A DNA stretch of 64,000 bases from the NCBI RefSeq assembly GCF_015832195.1, contig NC_052046.1, positions 42,232,473-42,296,472 on the forward strand, given 5' to 3'. The translations under genes were made by a program, and so were the position numbers. Below are positions 12,861 to 23,270 of this stretch, piece after piece. A model generated the notes under the pieces. That model did no database searches and was not told where the DNA came from. It saw only the letters and a program-made list of their open reading frames with translations. Every line of letters begins with the position of its first letter. Positions within the stretch are counted from its first letter, which is position 1. The DNA is from Motacilla alba alba (taxonomy: Eukaryota > Chordata > Aves > Passeriformes > Motacillidae).

Positions 12861-15800
12861 GAAAATAATCAAGACTAATTTTGGAGGCTGGCAATTGATC
12901 CCAAGATAAAGACTGTACAGTAGAAGGGCCATGAGAGCTGGGGAAGAGTCCTGGTTATGCAGAGATGCTTTGCAGCATGTCTGGGGTAGGACATCTGTGT
13001 GACACTGCTGCATCTCTGACATCTTATGTAGGGAGGACTGACCTAGGGATAGAAAGGCTGGTTTTGTGCTATAAAAGAATTCTCTTTCCCTGAAGTTTGT
13101 CTCATGTGTTTCCAATGACATATTTGAGACATGAGCACCTAACGATAGATACTATGGATCTTTTTCTTTCACTGTCATTTCACCTGATTAGTCTACCTTC
13201 TTTCTTAGTACTTCCCACATTTTCCCCCTGATTCACTGGAGACCTTGTTATGTTTAGTACGAAGTTATTTTCCTTTCTTTAGCCACAAGCAGTTGGAAAA
13301 TATTTCATTTTGAATGGTGTTGACTCAGACTAAAGGCAGACTTAGAAACTTGACAATCAGCAGTTTGGCACACATAACTCTCTCACCATTTTCAAAACTT
13401 TTTGCAGGTATCTTGCTCTAAAATCATGTTTGCAGTGGTGCATGTTCTATAGTTTTCATGCCTTCAGTTTTTCGCATGATTTTCCTTTACATTAGCACTT
13501 CTGGCGGGATCCAGGTAGTAGGGATAAGCTGCGTCTCAGGTAGCTCTTCAAAGCTGTGAGCATGAAGAGAGATTGCTCATATCCAGGATGCAGCACCAAG
13601 GTATGGCCATTATTGATTCCTTGGGTAAGAAGATTGGTACATTGAGTAATGGGATAAGCTGTTCTCTGTCCTCAGTGGAAACAAAGAACTAGAAATGTGT
13701 TTTAAAAGCCACAAGGGAAGTTAAATTCATGAAGATATGGAGCGAAACTTTCTGGTGGCAAATAGATTTCTGTTTATGCCCCTTGTGTTCAGAATTCTCC
13801 AGATGGTCCTCCAGCCCCCAGCCAAAACTTGAGCAAAGCCCTCACTTTCTGAATCCTGAATGAGTGCAACAGCAGCTTCTTTCATCTTGATCAGAGGTCT
13901 ACCCTGATTTTCCAGAGGAGCACTCAGGCAATTTCAACAACCAAATAGTGCATCGGGATTAATGAAGCTGTAAAAGAGCATAGAAAGCTATGTTGCATTA
14001 ATTCACTCTATGCATCAGCTTTGTGTGCTAATCAGGAGAATATTAAGACTGTATATTTCATGTTAATTATGATAAAGCAAGAGGACAATTTGATTAATGT
14101 TAGCAACTTAGTTTTGCCAGGTGATCTACTTGCTTAGAAAATAAATAACCAGAACCTAATAGCCTTGGGGCAGGTTTAAATCATTCTTGTAGAAAATGTT
14201 TTAATCCTGCTTATTGGTAGTCAAAATAATAATCATGTTACATAGAATTCACAAATGTGCTGCCAAAGCAAACAGGATTGTAATTAAAGACTATTCTTTC
14301 AGGGAGTTCTATGACATCCCATGATAAACATAATTAAACTTCTTGGGAAGTTGGATACTTAGGCTGAGTTAGAATTAGACTGTGAGATTTCAAAAATGCT
14401 ACAGCTGAGGTATGAACTTTGGATGTTGACATCTGGAAACAAGGAAGAATTGTAGAAAAAAAAATTCCTTTTTGCTGGTATTTCTCCTATCTGTCTTGTC
14501 AAATCAGAGGAGAAAACATTTACTCTTTTGGGTGTCTTCCCATAAAGAGAATTATGTATGGTGGAGAAAAATCTAAACACTGACAGTTAATGCTGCCTTG
14601 CTACCAAAAAATTCAAGCTTCAGATAATATACAACTTCACTGGACAGCCATTTCAATTGGGATTCTTATTTGGCTTCATCTCTTTGAGATCCCCATGTGC
14701 TGCAAAATGGACCTTAAATGGATCCTGAGAGACTACCTCCATCACTCATCCTGAGCAGACATCATTTTAAGGAGTGCTACTTTTTCACTCTGTGCTGTCA
14801 CAAAAGCTGGACAAATCTTCCCTGCTACAGTACAGGAAAAGACACCAGCCAGATTCTGATCCTCCTTGAACTCATCACCTCAAGAATGAAAGGGTTGTGA
14901 AAAATAAACACGAGAAGGAATGACTTCTTTGAGGATTGAGAATTAAAAGTCTGAAGTTCAAGGAATTTTTCTTTGTTTGGTTTCTTTTAATAAGCAGGAT
15001 TGAAAAAAATCATTTTTTAGATGAAAAGAGCATTGCAGAAGAATGAGCCAAGCCCCCTGGAGAGGCTGGCTGTCAGAGTTGTCTTGCTGTTCAGCAGATA
15101 CTTACAGACAAATCTATGGAAAGCGGGCTTTCCACTACAAACTGTCATGTATATCTGTCACTCTCAAAGAACTGCCAGAAGTCCCCGAGCCATGCTCTAT
15201 GGGTTTCTCTTCTCAATCATGCACGGACCATGAACTAAAATGTATGATGAGAAAACTGAAGATAACCTTGTCCATATCAGAACTTCTTTGTTTTGCCTTT
15301 CCTCTGCAGTGGCTGAGCAATGTTGAAAATCCAGAGCTCTCACATTGTAGGCCTTTTATGAGGTTGTGATCTAGTTCCTAATAGGCTTCTTTACCTGTTC
15401 AATACTTAATCAGCTTCTCATCTGAACCATGCTGTTAAGAGCTTCTGGGTTTTGTTGTTTTTCATTTTTGAGGGAACTTGGTGTCACACAGAGGAAGTAG
15501 GAGAAAAAATACATAGTTCATGTAACTTTCTGTTTTTGCTCCACAAGACAGTGTCTAATTATGTACCATATTTTCTACTAGTGGTTTCACATAAACAGAA
15601 GATTATCCACAGTGTGGAGATCTATGTCTGTATCAATTCAGAATGGTTAATGGTCTTAAGTCACGAAAATGTAGGCTAAGATTTGCATAGCCCCTCTAGC
15701 TCTTAAATGGAAATATTCAAGCTCCAGTGAGAGTCCCAGCCACATGTATAGACTATGAAAGATAAGGGGCACTAATCTTGAAAATTTAATTAATAATCTG

Positions 15801-16864
15801 GTTTGGATTAATTAGTTGTACATTACCCAAAAAGCATATTTAGTGTAATGACACTGTAATTGAAGTTTGACTCCTTTGTAATCACATCCTGTCATCTGAT
15901 GCAAAGTGCTGGCTCATCTTCAAAGCCTTTTCTAAATACATATTTTACAATAGATCTGATGTTGCTGGAAGCCTGGGCCTTTCTACTCTGTTTTTGTCTG
16001 GCAAAACCATTATCTGCTTTGCATTCTGTCTCCCCTAGAATCTCCAATACTAGAATGAATATATTAAATTGCTATTCTGGTTTGCCAGAGCTTCAGTCTG
16101 AATGAGGGTCAGCTGTTAAAAGCTGTAGTTCAGTAATGTAAGCGCTTTGGCATGAAGAAGGATGGAGAAGGACACCTCACTGTTGGCACAGTGTGCATGC
16201 AAACACTCACGGTGCTCTGATGGGGAGGAGCAGCAAGCTGGAGTGAGGTCCTTCTTATGCTAGCAGTGGGCTTGCGGGGATACCTGGGAATCAGCAATCC
16301 AAGCAGGAAAACTGCTTTGCTCAGGAAAGGCTGAAACCCCATGCCGCAGCTGGCAACCTGCTTCTCTGGAAGGGCAACAAAGGTCTGTGGTCTGTGCAGT
16401 GTAGGGCTGGTTTTTAACAGGCTGCTTCTGCCTTTTCTTTAAATAGAAAAGAGAGTGCTACTAGCATGAGACAAAGTGCCTGTACCAGGTCCAGCTGCTC
16501 CTGCCAAGACTTGTTGAGTGCAGTTCTCTACAGAGCTGATAAGGAGACCATGGTACATTTTTTTCATGGGTTCTGAGTAGCCTGGGAGAGACGTAATTCT
16601 CAACATTTCCCTTATTCACAACCTTGTAGAATGTAAACTGATTGATACTGTGTTTGACTTTCTAAAGAAATTGTTTGAACGACCCAACTATGCACGTCAA
16701 TCCGCTCTTAAATCCACTTAGTCATAGCATGTAAGTAACTTTTGGATATGGTTTTGTTTTCCATATTTGAAGCAAGTCCATACAGGGTAGTGCACACAAA
16801 TCAGACAGTCGTAAAATGGGACTCATTTGGTTCCACATGCTTAGTATCTTGGTCTTGTGCAAGT
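12861..16864. other. Intergenic DNA, no gene seen
   Basis: About 4 kb of AT-rich sequence with no recognised exon or transposon. It has several TAAT-rich patches, the densest around 15,780-15,865. One short inverted AT-rich palindrome (TTAATTAA) lies inside that patch. Confidence 0.5.
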
Positions 16865-17706
16865 CGTTGATGCTCCTGAAGGATGGGATGCCATGCAGAG
16901 GGACCTAGAGGAGCTTGAGAATTGGGCATGTGGTAATCTCATCAGGTTTGACAAGAGCAATGGCAGGGTGCTGCATTTGGGTCAGGGTACCAACACAGGC
17001 ACCAGCACAGGCTGGGGATGAACAGATGGAGAGCAGCCCTGTGAGTAGGACTTGGGGGTGCTGGTGGGTGAGAGCTGGACATGACCCAGCCATGGGCACT
17101 CCCAGCCCAGAAAGCCAAATGTGTCCTGGGCTGCATCCAAAGCAGCGTGGGCAGCAGGGGAGGGAGGGGATTCTGCCCCTCTGCTCTGCTCTGGTGAGAG
17201 CCCACCTGGAACTCTGCATCCAGCTCTGGGGTCCCAGCACAGGAGGGACATGGACCTGTTGGAGTGAGTCCAGAGGAGGGACATCAAGATGATCAGAGGG
17301 ATGGAAACCCTCTCCTGTGAGGGAAGACTGAGAGAACTGGGATTGTTCAGTCTGCAAAAGAGAAGGCCACTTGTGGCCTTTCCCTACCCAAAGAGAAACT
17401 TAAAAGAAGATGGAGAGGGACTATTTACAAGGTCACATAGTATGACAGGGCAAGACGGGATGGTTTCGAACTGTAAGAGAGTAAGTTTAGATTAGGTATT
17501 AGGAAGAAATTCTTTACTGTGAGGATGGTGAGGCACTAGAAAATCTTGTCCAGGGAAGTTGTGGATACCCTTCCCCTAGAAGTGTTCAAGGCCAGGTCAG
17601 TTTGGTTTCTGAGCAACCTGATTTAATTAAAGGTGTCCCGACAGAGGTTTGTAACTAGATGATCTTCAAGGTCCCTTTCGAACACAAACCATTCTATGAT
17701 TGTGTG
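16865..17706 (+). mobile_element. CR1 LINE 3' end, plus strand
   Basis: A 5'-truncated CR1. It opens with the C-terminal part of the reverse transcriptase protein: a frame reads WDAMQRDLEELENW near 16,890, and another reads SCEGRLRELGLFSLQKRR near 17,310-17,360, the conserved CR1 C-terminus. It continues through the 3' region (AGGAAGAAATTCTTTACTGT near 17,500) and ends at the tail ATTCTATGATTGTGTG at 17,691-17,706. Frameshifts show it is inactive. Confidence 0.9.
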
Positions 17707-18623
17707 AAGCCAGGCTCTAATCTCTGAAACATGAGACTATCTCCTCACAGTCCTTCTTCCACACCAATTAGCTGCTTTGGAGAGCTGTTAAACATCTCTG
17801 TCAATAGGAAAGAATGTCTAGTGAATGATGCTACTTAAAACTTAACGTGTTCGTACTAAGCAGGATGCTAGGAAAATGCACTGCTGTTGTTTATGAAGGA
17901 GAAGAAAGGACTAGTCCTTATTTATAAGAGAATGTTTGAATATTAGATTTTGTCTTTGTGTGACATGACAGAACGAAGTAGGAAACAATTCTGTGTCCAG
18001 CCCTGTTTATCCAATAACACAGTAGAGGTATACACATGGATAAAATTGCCAGGGACAAAACATTGTAATTAGGAATGTAGGATTTCTGCAGAATGTTGCA
18101 TACAGAAGGGATTATCTGTGTCAGGCCCCTTCTCATGCAGTGGTGTTTATGCCACTGTAAATTGGTTTGTTGTGACTAGCAAACACCTACCAGGTAAGTG
18201 CTAAACTTAAAAGCTTCACTTGAACATGATTTGAGCCTCTTACTGTGCTTGGTGAACCGGAGAAGAGTAGGGAAGCAGAATAGTTCGTCATTGTCAGGAG
18301 AAGGGGACAAGAACTGAACTCTGTCCTTGCAGCTACCTGTGTAATGCAAGGTATTAGAGAGTATAAGCATGGGAATTGAGGGAGTAGTGTGGATACTAAG
18401 AATGGAAAAGTGGGCAAATGAGACTTTTGACTTCTGTCACACCTCCTAGGAATACAGATACTCCTTCTCAATTGCCTACAGTGTCCTACTGCCCATGGAC
18501 AGCTGCTCCAGTGCAATCCAGCTGTCTTCCTAGATGTACACTATAGCATGCCAAAAAGCAATGATAATTGAGAAAGTCCATTTCTGTCCTGGAAGCAAGC
18601 TGTTCCATTTCTTGATAAAACCC
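17707..18623. other. Intergenic DNA, no gene seen
   Basis: About 0.9 kb between a CR1 and an LTR. No exon, RNA gene or element recognised. Confidence 0.55.
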
Positions 18624-19073
18624 TGTATTGTGGATTAACCCCCCAGCTGCTTGCTTGCTCACTCTCCCCCCAGGAGGATGGAAAAGAGAATCTGAAGAAT
18701 AAAAGTGATAAAACTCATGGATTCAGTTAAAGACAGTTTAATAGGAAAAGAACAAGCTGCCTAATCAAGCAATGCAAAATTAGAAATTATTTTCTACTTC
18801 CCATCAGCAATTAGTCAGCCATTTCCAGAAAAGCCGGTCTTTAGCATTTTAACAGTTAATTGGGATGACAAGTGCTGTAACTCTGAAATTACCAGTTTCT
18901 TCCTTCTTTTCCCTAGATTTTTTGGCTGTATGTGGTACCATGGGGTATGGAATATCCCTTTGGTCACTGGGATCAGCTGTCCCAGGTGTATCACCTTCCA
19001 ACTTCTTGAGCACTCTCAGCCTGCTTGCTTGTGGGGTGACGTGACAAACAGAAAAGTCTTTGAAGGTTGTTGT
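18624..19073 (-). mobile_element. ERV-L-type LTR, 3' part (left half of a split LTR)
   Basis: Reads as a minus-strand LTR. It begins at TGTATTGTGGATTAACC, the complement of an LTR 3' terminus of the avian ERV-L type. It shares a block with the LTR at 35,625-36,205: both have GGTATGGAATATCCCTTTGG-like sequence (near 18,940 and 35,960), followed by a CCTGCTTGCTTG-like segment. The match stops near 19,073 and the missing terminal part of the LTR reappears at 20,170-20,312, so an insertion or rearrangement has split it. Confidence 0.7.
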
Positions 19074-20169
19074 GAATGGGTGGTTAAGATTGCTTAAAGA
19101 AACTCTGTCAAAGGTATCAACAAAAACAATTTTATAACAAATTTGTGAAAGCATGACTAAGTTCTCTGGCAAGGTTTGCTCTGTTACCACATAGATAAAG
19201 CACACAAAGGAGAACTGGATTAGAATCAATCTCGAGTGACACACAGCAGAGACTGGAGATGCAAAAGGCTGAGGATGGAGAATGGAAGGATGCAGAAGGG
19301 GGAGACCCTCCTATGGCGTCACAAGTTTTACAATGGACTGCTTGCCAAACCTACCCTTGGAATTGCTCAGTGCTTTGTGTCTAAAGGATTTGGCAGCACT
19401 TAATCATTGACTGATTTAACTCTCAGAGTATGATTCTGTAAAATTTACCATAACCACAACAGTAACTTAATTTTGAATCTAAGATGGCAGGATTGATGCT
19501 ACACTTGTTATAAAGTGTTGAAGTCAGTTTTTACACCTGCACACAGACACAGGCATGTATATATTCCAATATTCCTCTCTGTGTGTGTGTGTGTGTGCAT
19601 AGGTACAAAGCCCCTGTTTAAAGCTCCCCCAGAGTTCAGTGAAATGCACACATGGGATGCCTTTGCATCTTTCAGTGGGCAAAGGCTTCAGCCTTGAGGT
19701 GGGGGTACCAGCCCAGGCCCCACTGTCAGTTTTTGATGAAAATCCTTTGAGTCCCAAACCTGTGGGTTGATGAGCACCAAGAGGCACATCCTGCTCCAAG
19801 GGACATGCTGGCACAGCCACTGGGGGCATGGGACCTCAAAGGGCCTCCCGTGGGACCCCATTCATAGGGTTGTGAGATGCTCGGCTTTAGGCTTCCATCA
19901 GATTCCATCCTGGACTCAATCAAGGTCAGTAATTTTCCTCAAAACCCCAGTAACAATAACATTATTTCACTCCAGCTGTGATTCAGACAAAAACAAGTTT
20001 TCAAGACTATTCATTAGAAAACAGAAGTTTGTTAGGCAACAGAATTTCTGGGGAACAGGCAATACTGTTGATATGCTCAAGGGGAGCCTAATGATTCACA
20101 GCCATTAATTAGGACCATTCTTAACAAGAATTCCTGAGATCATAGAGCAGCCTGAGGAGATGGAGGGGA
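19074..20169. other. About 1.1 kb of unrecognised DNA inside the split LTR
   Basis: This stretch separates two complementary parts of one LTR. It holds a (TG)9 microsatellite at 19,580-19,597 and no CR1 or retroviral motif that I can recognise. I see no clear terminal inverted repeats and no target-site duplication at its ends. It could be an unknown transposon, a filler from a rearrangement, or unique DNA if the two LTR parts are independent. Confidence 0.45.
19580..19597. repeat. (TG)9 microsatellite
   Basis: Nine uninterrupted TG units following a short CA/TA-rich stretch. Confidence 0.95.
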
Positions 20170-20312
20170 ATGATCACAACACTTTGCAAGCACTGCTCAG
20201 CAATAACAAAAACACTCCTATCCTACCAACACTCTTTTGATCGCAAATCTAGAACATAGCACCACATCAGCTTGTATAAGGAAAATTACCTCCATCACAG
20301 CCAAAACCAGTA
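20170..20312 (-). mobile_element. ERV-L-type LTR, 5' part (right half of a split LTR)
   Basis: The sequence GCACTGCTCAGCAATAAC and the block GGAAAATTACCTCCATC, ending near CCAAAACCAGTA, correspond closely to 36,080-36,205 of the other minus-strand LTR (GCTCAGAAATAAC, GGAAAATTAACTTCATTCC, ending CAGTACA). This is the LTR start when read on the minus strand. Same orientation and complementary coverage link it to 18,624-19,073. Confidence 0.7.
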
Positions 20313-21150
20313 CTCCCTACTTGCTTTCTTGACTTTCTCTGCTGAGGCTACAGACGGGTAGCACTACAACACACCTGAGTGAGAGTGTCCTTGACAAATG
20401 TCAAAAAAACATTTGACATTGTCTGGGTTGCTTGGAAAAGATGGTTGACTTTTGTGTTTTCCTAATCAGCACCAGTGGTAATTCTAACAGAGTCTGCATT
20501 GTCTGTGTTCAGCTGGAAAGTGCCCTTGATAACACTTTATTTTCTTGTCCTTTTAGTTAGCTTCTATGCTTTCAGGCAGGGATGTAAAACATTCTGTCTT
20601 CCTTCTTGCACAGTGGCTTGTGGAACTTTTTATACTGCCATCTATAATGCTAGGCATTAAAAATAATTAAATTTAACTTGAAAACCAGTTATTTTTTTGA
20701 GTTAATGTTTGTACATCTATGGGCAGAAGATCACTTCTTTGGCCCTCAGTGATCTCTGCAAACTGCTCAATGTCTTTGTCTTGTCGGCCTTGTTCGGAAG
20801 TAACATCTCTGTGGTGTAATTCTCCAAGTCACGTTTTCTGACTGTCTTGGGTTCTTTTTGCAGGGTACCTAACTGATTCTCAACTCATATGAAGCCTCTA
20901 CACATATACTTATCTCTTCCAGTACTTTACAGTGCAACCTCTGAAGACACTGGTAGATCCACCCATGCAGATGCCACCTATCTCCAGCACTAAAATTAAA
21001 ATTAGAAGACAGCAATTTCCTGCCTGTGCAGAGATGAAGCTGTGCACAAACTCAAAGTACATGCTCATGTAGAGAGATTTTCTCTTAATGAATAGCTGTG
21101 GCTTTTACAAATAAAAGAAACAACACAAGCGGAACTTGTGGCCTTACTTA
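20313..21150. other. Intergenic DNA with a short hairpin, no gene seen
   Basis: No gene or transposon recognised. It contains an imperfect hairpin at 20,393-20,423. Confidence 0.5.
20393..20423. repeat. Inverted repeat (hairpin), 12-13-base arms
   Basis: GACAAATGTCAAA at 20,393-20,405 pairs with TTTGACATTGTC at 20,412-20,423, with one bulged A, across an A-rich loop. Confidence 0.8.
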
Positions 21151-21300
21151 TAGAGTCAAAGAATATCTCAGTTTGGAAGAGACCCATAAGAAACACTGAG
21201 TCCAACTTCCTTTTCCTTACAAGTTCTACAACTAAATCATGTCATGAAATACAGGATTGTCCTGATGCTTCTTGAACTCATGTTCTCCGGGGGAACATGG
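21151..21300 (-). mobile_element. CR1 LINE 3'-end fragment, minus strand
   Basis: TAGAGTCAAAGAATATCTCA followed by GTTTGGAAGAGACCCATAAG and GAGTCCAACTTCC is the complement of a CR1 3' end. The match fades after about 150 bases. There is no coding content. Confidence 0.75.
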
Positions 21301-21798
21301 CTCCCTAGATTCTCAGTAAGGAGCCATTTCCTACCAGCCTTGGAAAGAGAAAACACACTCCTTTACCAAATCTGAATGATGGAACTCAGTCTCTTCAATC
21401 CAAAGGAGCAAGTTTCTCCCGCTGGAAGTTACATGAACACATATTGAAAGCTGTTTCATATTGACGGACAAAAACCACTCATGGAATATCACCTGCTTTA
21501 TCTGAGCCACTTTCATAGCTTCAAAGGTTACTCTACCCACTTTTCCATTTGGTTGAAAGAGAAATTGTACAAGGTGGTGTTGGTATCCTTGAACAAGCCA
21601 CTAGCTGCATAAAGTCCAAACCCTAACTTCCTAGCTCCAAGAAGTAAAGAAATCCTGAGTTTCCTGCTAACTTAGAAATACAACAGAGAAAAAAAAATCA
21701 TACAAGATTTTTCTTTCTAGAAATAGAGTTATCTAGAAAAGTTATCATTATAATTTTTTACTGTTTTTTATGAAATACATGTGGCTATGAATGGATAT

Positions 21799-23270
21799 TG
21801 TCCTGGTTTATTCCGGTAGCTCATTTTTCACAATGAATTTTTGGCAAGGGAAAAGAGAAAGAGCTCTCACTCTTCCCATGTTAGCTTAGTGTGACAGGAA
21901 GAAAGTGTTAGAAATGTGTGTTGCATTCACATGTCCACTTTTTGGTAGTGAGTGGACAGGAGAGGATTCAGGTGTGGGGTCTGTGAGGAGGCTTAGGGCT
22001 GCTGTGTGCCAGACTCACTACAGGGCAGAGCCAAGTCCCACAGCTAAGCCCCACAGCTGAGCAAAGATATCTTTAGAAAGTCAGTTAGAATAGGGCAGAA
22101 AATGCTGCACAGCAGCTTTAAGAGTGAAGAGTTGGAAACACATGTCAGAAACAGCCCTGTAAACAACAAAGGGAGAGAAGGAGGGAGGGCACTAGAGCAG
22201 ACACAGTGGAGGACCACAGGATCAAGTATCTGGATCAAGTATCCACAGTGCAGCCCACTGAGAGTCCCACACTGTGGCTAGTGGAGATATCCTGAAAAAA
22301 CCTCCATCCCTGAAGAGCTCACATCACAGCAGAATCTTGGCAGGAGCTGCAGCCCATGGGGAGGAGCCCACGCAGGAACAGGTTTTCTATCAGAAACAGG
22401 TTTTCTGGAGCTTGTGGGGAACCCACACACAGGAGCAGTTTATGAAGTCTGTATCTTGTGGGGAGTGACTCTGTACTGAAGCAGGGGAAAAGTGTGAGTA
22501 GGAGAAAGATGGAGAGAGGATCCATCATGGACTGATTGTAACTCCCCTCTGTGCCATTTTCAAGGGGAGGAAATAAAGAGGGATGGAGAGAACTTGATCA
22601 TGAGAAGAACTTGATCATGTATTGCAAAAATCACAGTGACCCCCAACACCAAGGGGAGAGAAAAATGACGAGGCAACTGACTCCATGTTCAGAAGGCTGA
22701 TGAAGTATTTTATTCTATAAATTTAAAATTGAATTTGCTATGCACTCACAAGCTTACAACTGCACAGACTGCACTCTCGCTGACTGTTTGCAGTCAGTCT
22801 GGACACAGACACACTCTTGGCCTTGATTGGCCAAGGGAAGAAAACATCCTCACTTTGGGTAAAAAATCTCCACATTCCATTCTACTTTGGCACAATACAG
22901 GCACAGCAAGTGATAAGAACTGTGTTTCTCTGTTTTTCAGAGAACGTGAGTCCCAGCTATATTCCTGGGAAAAGCTGTGCCTCACTTTTTTCCATGAGGA
23001 GAAATGTGGCAACAATCATGAGGATAGGGGAAGGTGGTTTAGTTTTGTATTTGTTTCTCACCATCATGTGCTATTTCTAATAAGCAATACAATTTGTTGT
23101 TTTCTCCAAGCTGAGTCTGTTTTGCCCATGGTGGTAATTGATAAGTGCTCTCCCTGTCTTTATTTTAACTGAGGAGCTTTTTCATCTAATTTTCCCATGT
23201 CCTGTTTAGGAGGCAGTGTGAGAGACTCACTGAATGGGAGTCTGGCAATCAGCCAAGGCTAACATGCCAC
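21799..23270 (+). mobile_element. ERV-L-type LTR, plus strand (probably solo)
   Basis: A long LTR-like element. It appears to start at TGTCCTGGTTTATTCC and runs to about CTAACATGCCAC. The middle (22,300-22,500) has a degenerate repeat of GTGGGGA-CCCAC-type units with AGCAGG or AGCAGTTT, typical of songbird ERV-L-type LTRs. The end section (23,095-23,270), with GAGTCTGTTTTGCCCATG and GGTAATTGATAAGTGCTCTC, is a recognisable terminal part of these LTRs. I see no internal retroviral genes beside it, which suggests a solo LTR left by recombination. The left edge is less certain than the right. Open frames inside it (for example 22,729-23,172) are not genes. Confidence 0.65.

Noticed and set aside
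22729..23172. 147-codon open frame on the plus strand
   Set aside because: It lies inside the terminal half of an ERV-L-type LTR and has no retroviral or cellular domain.
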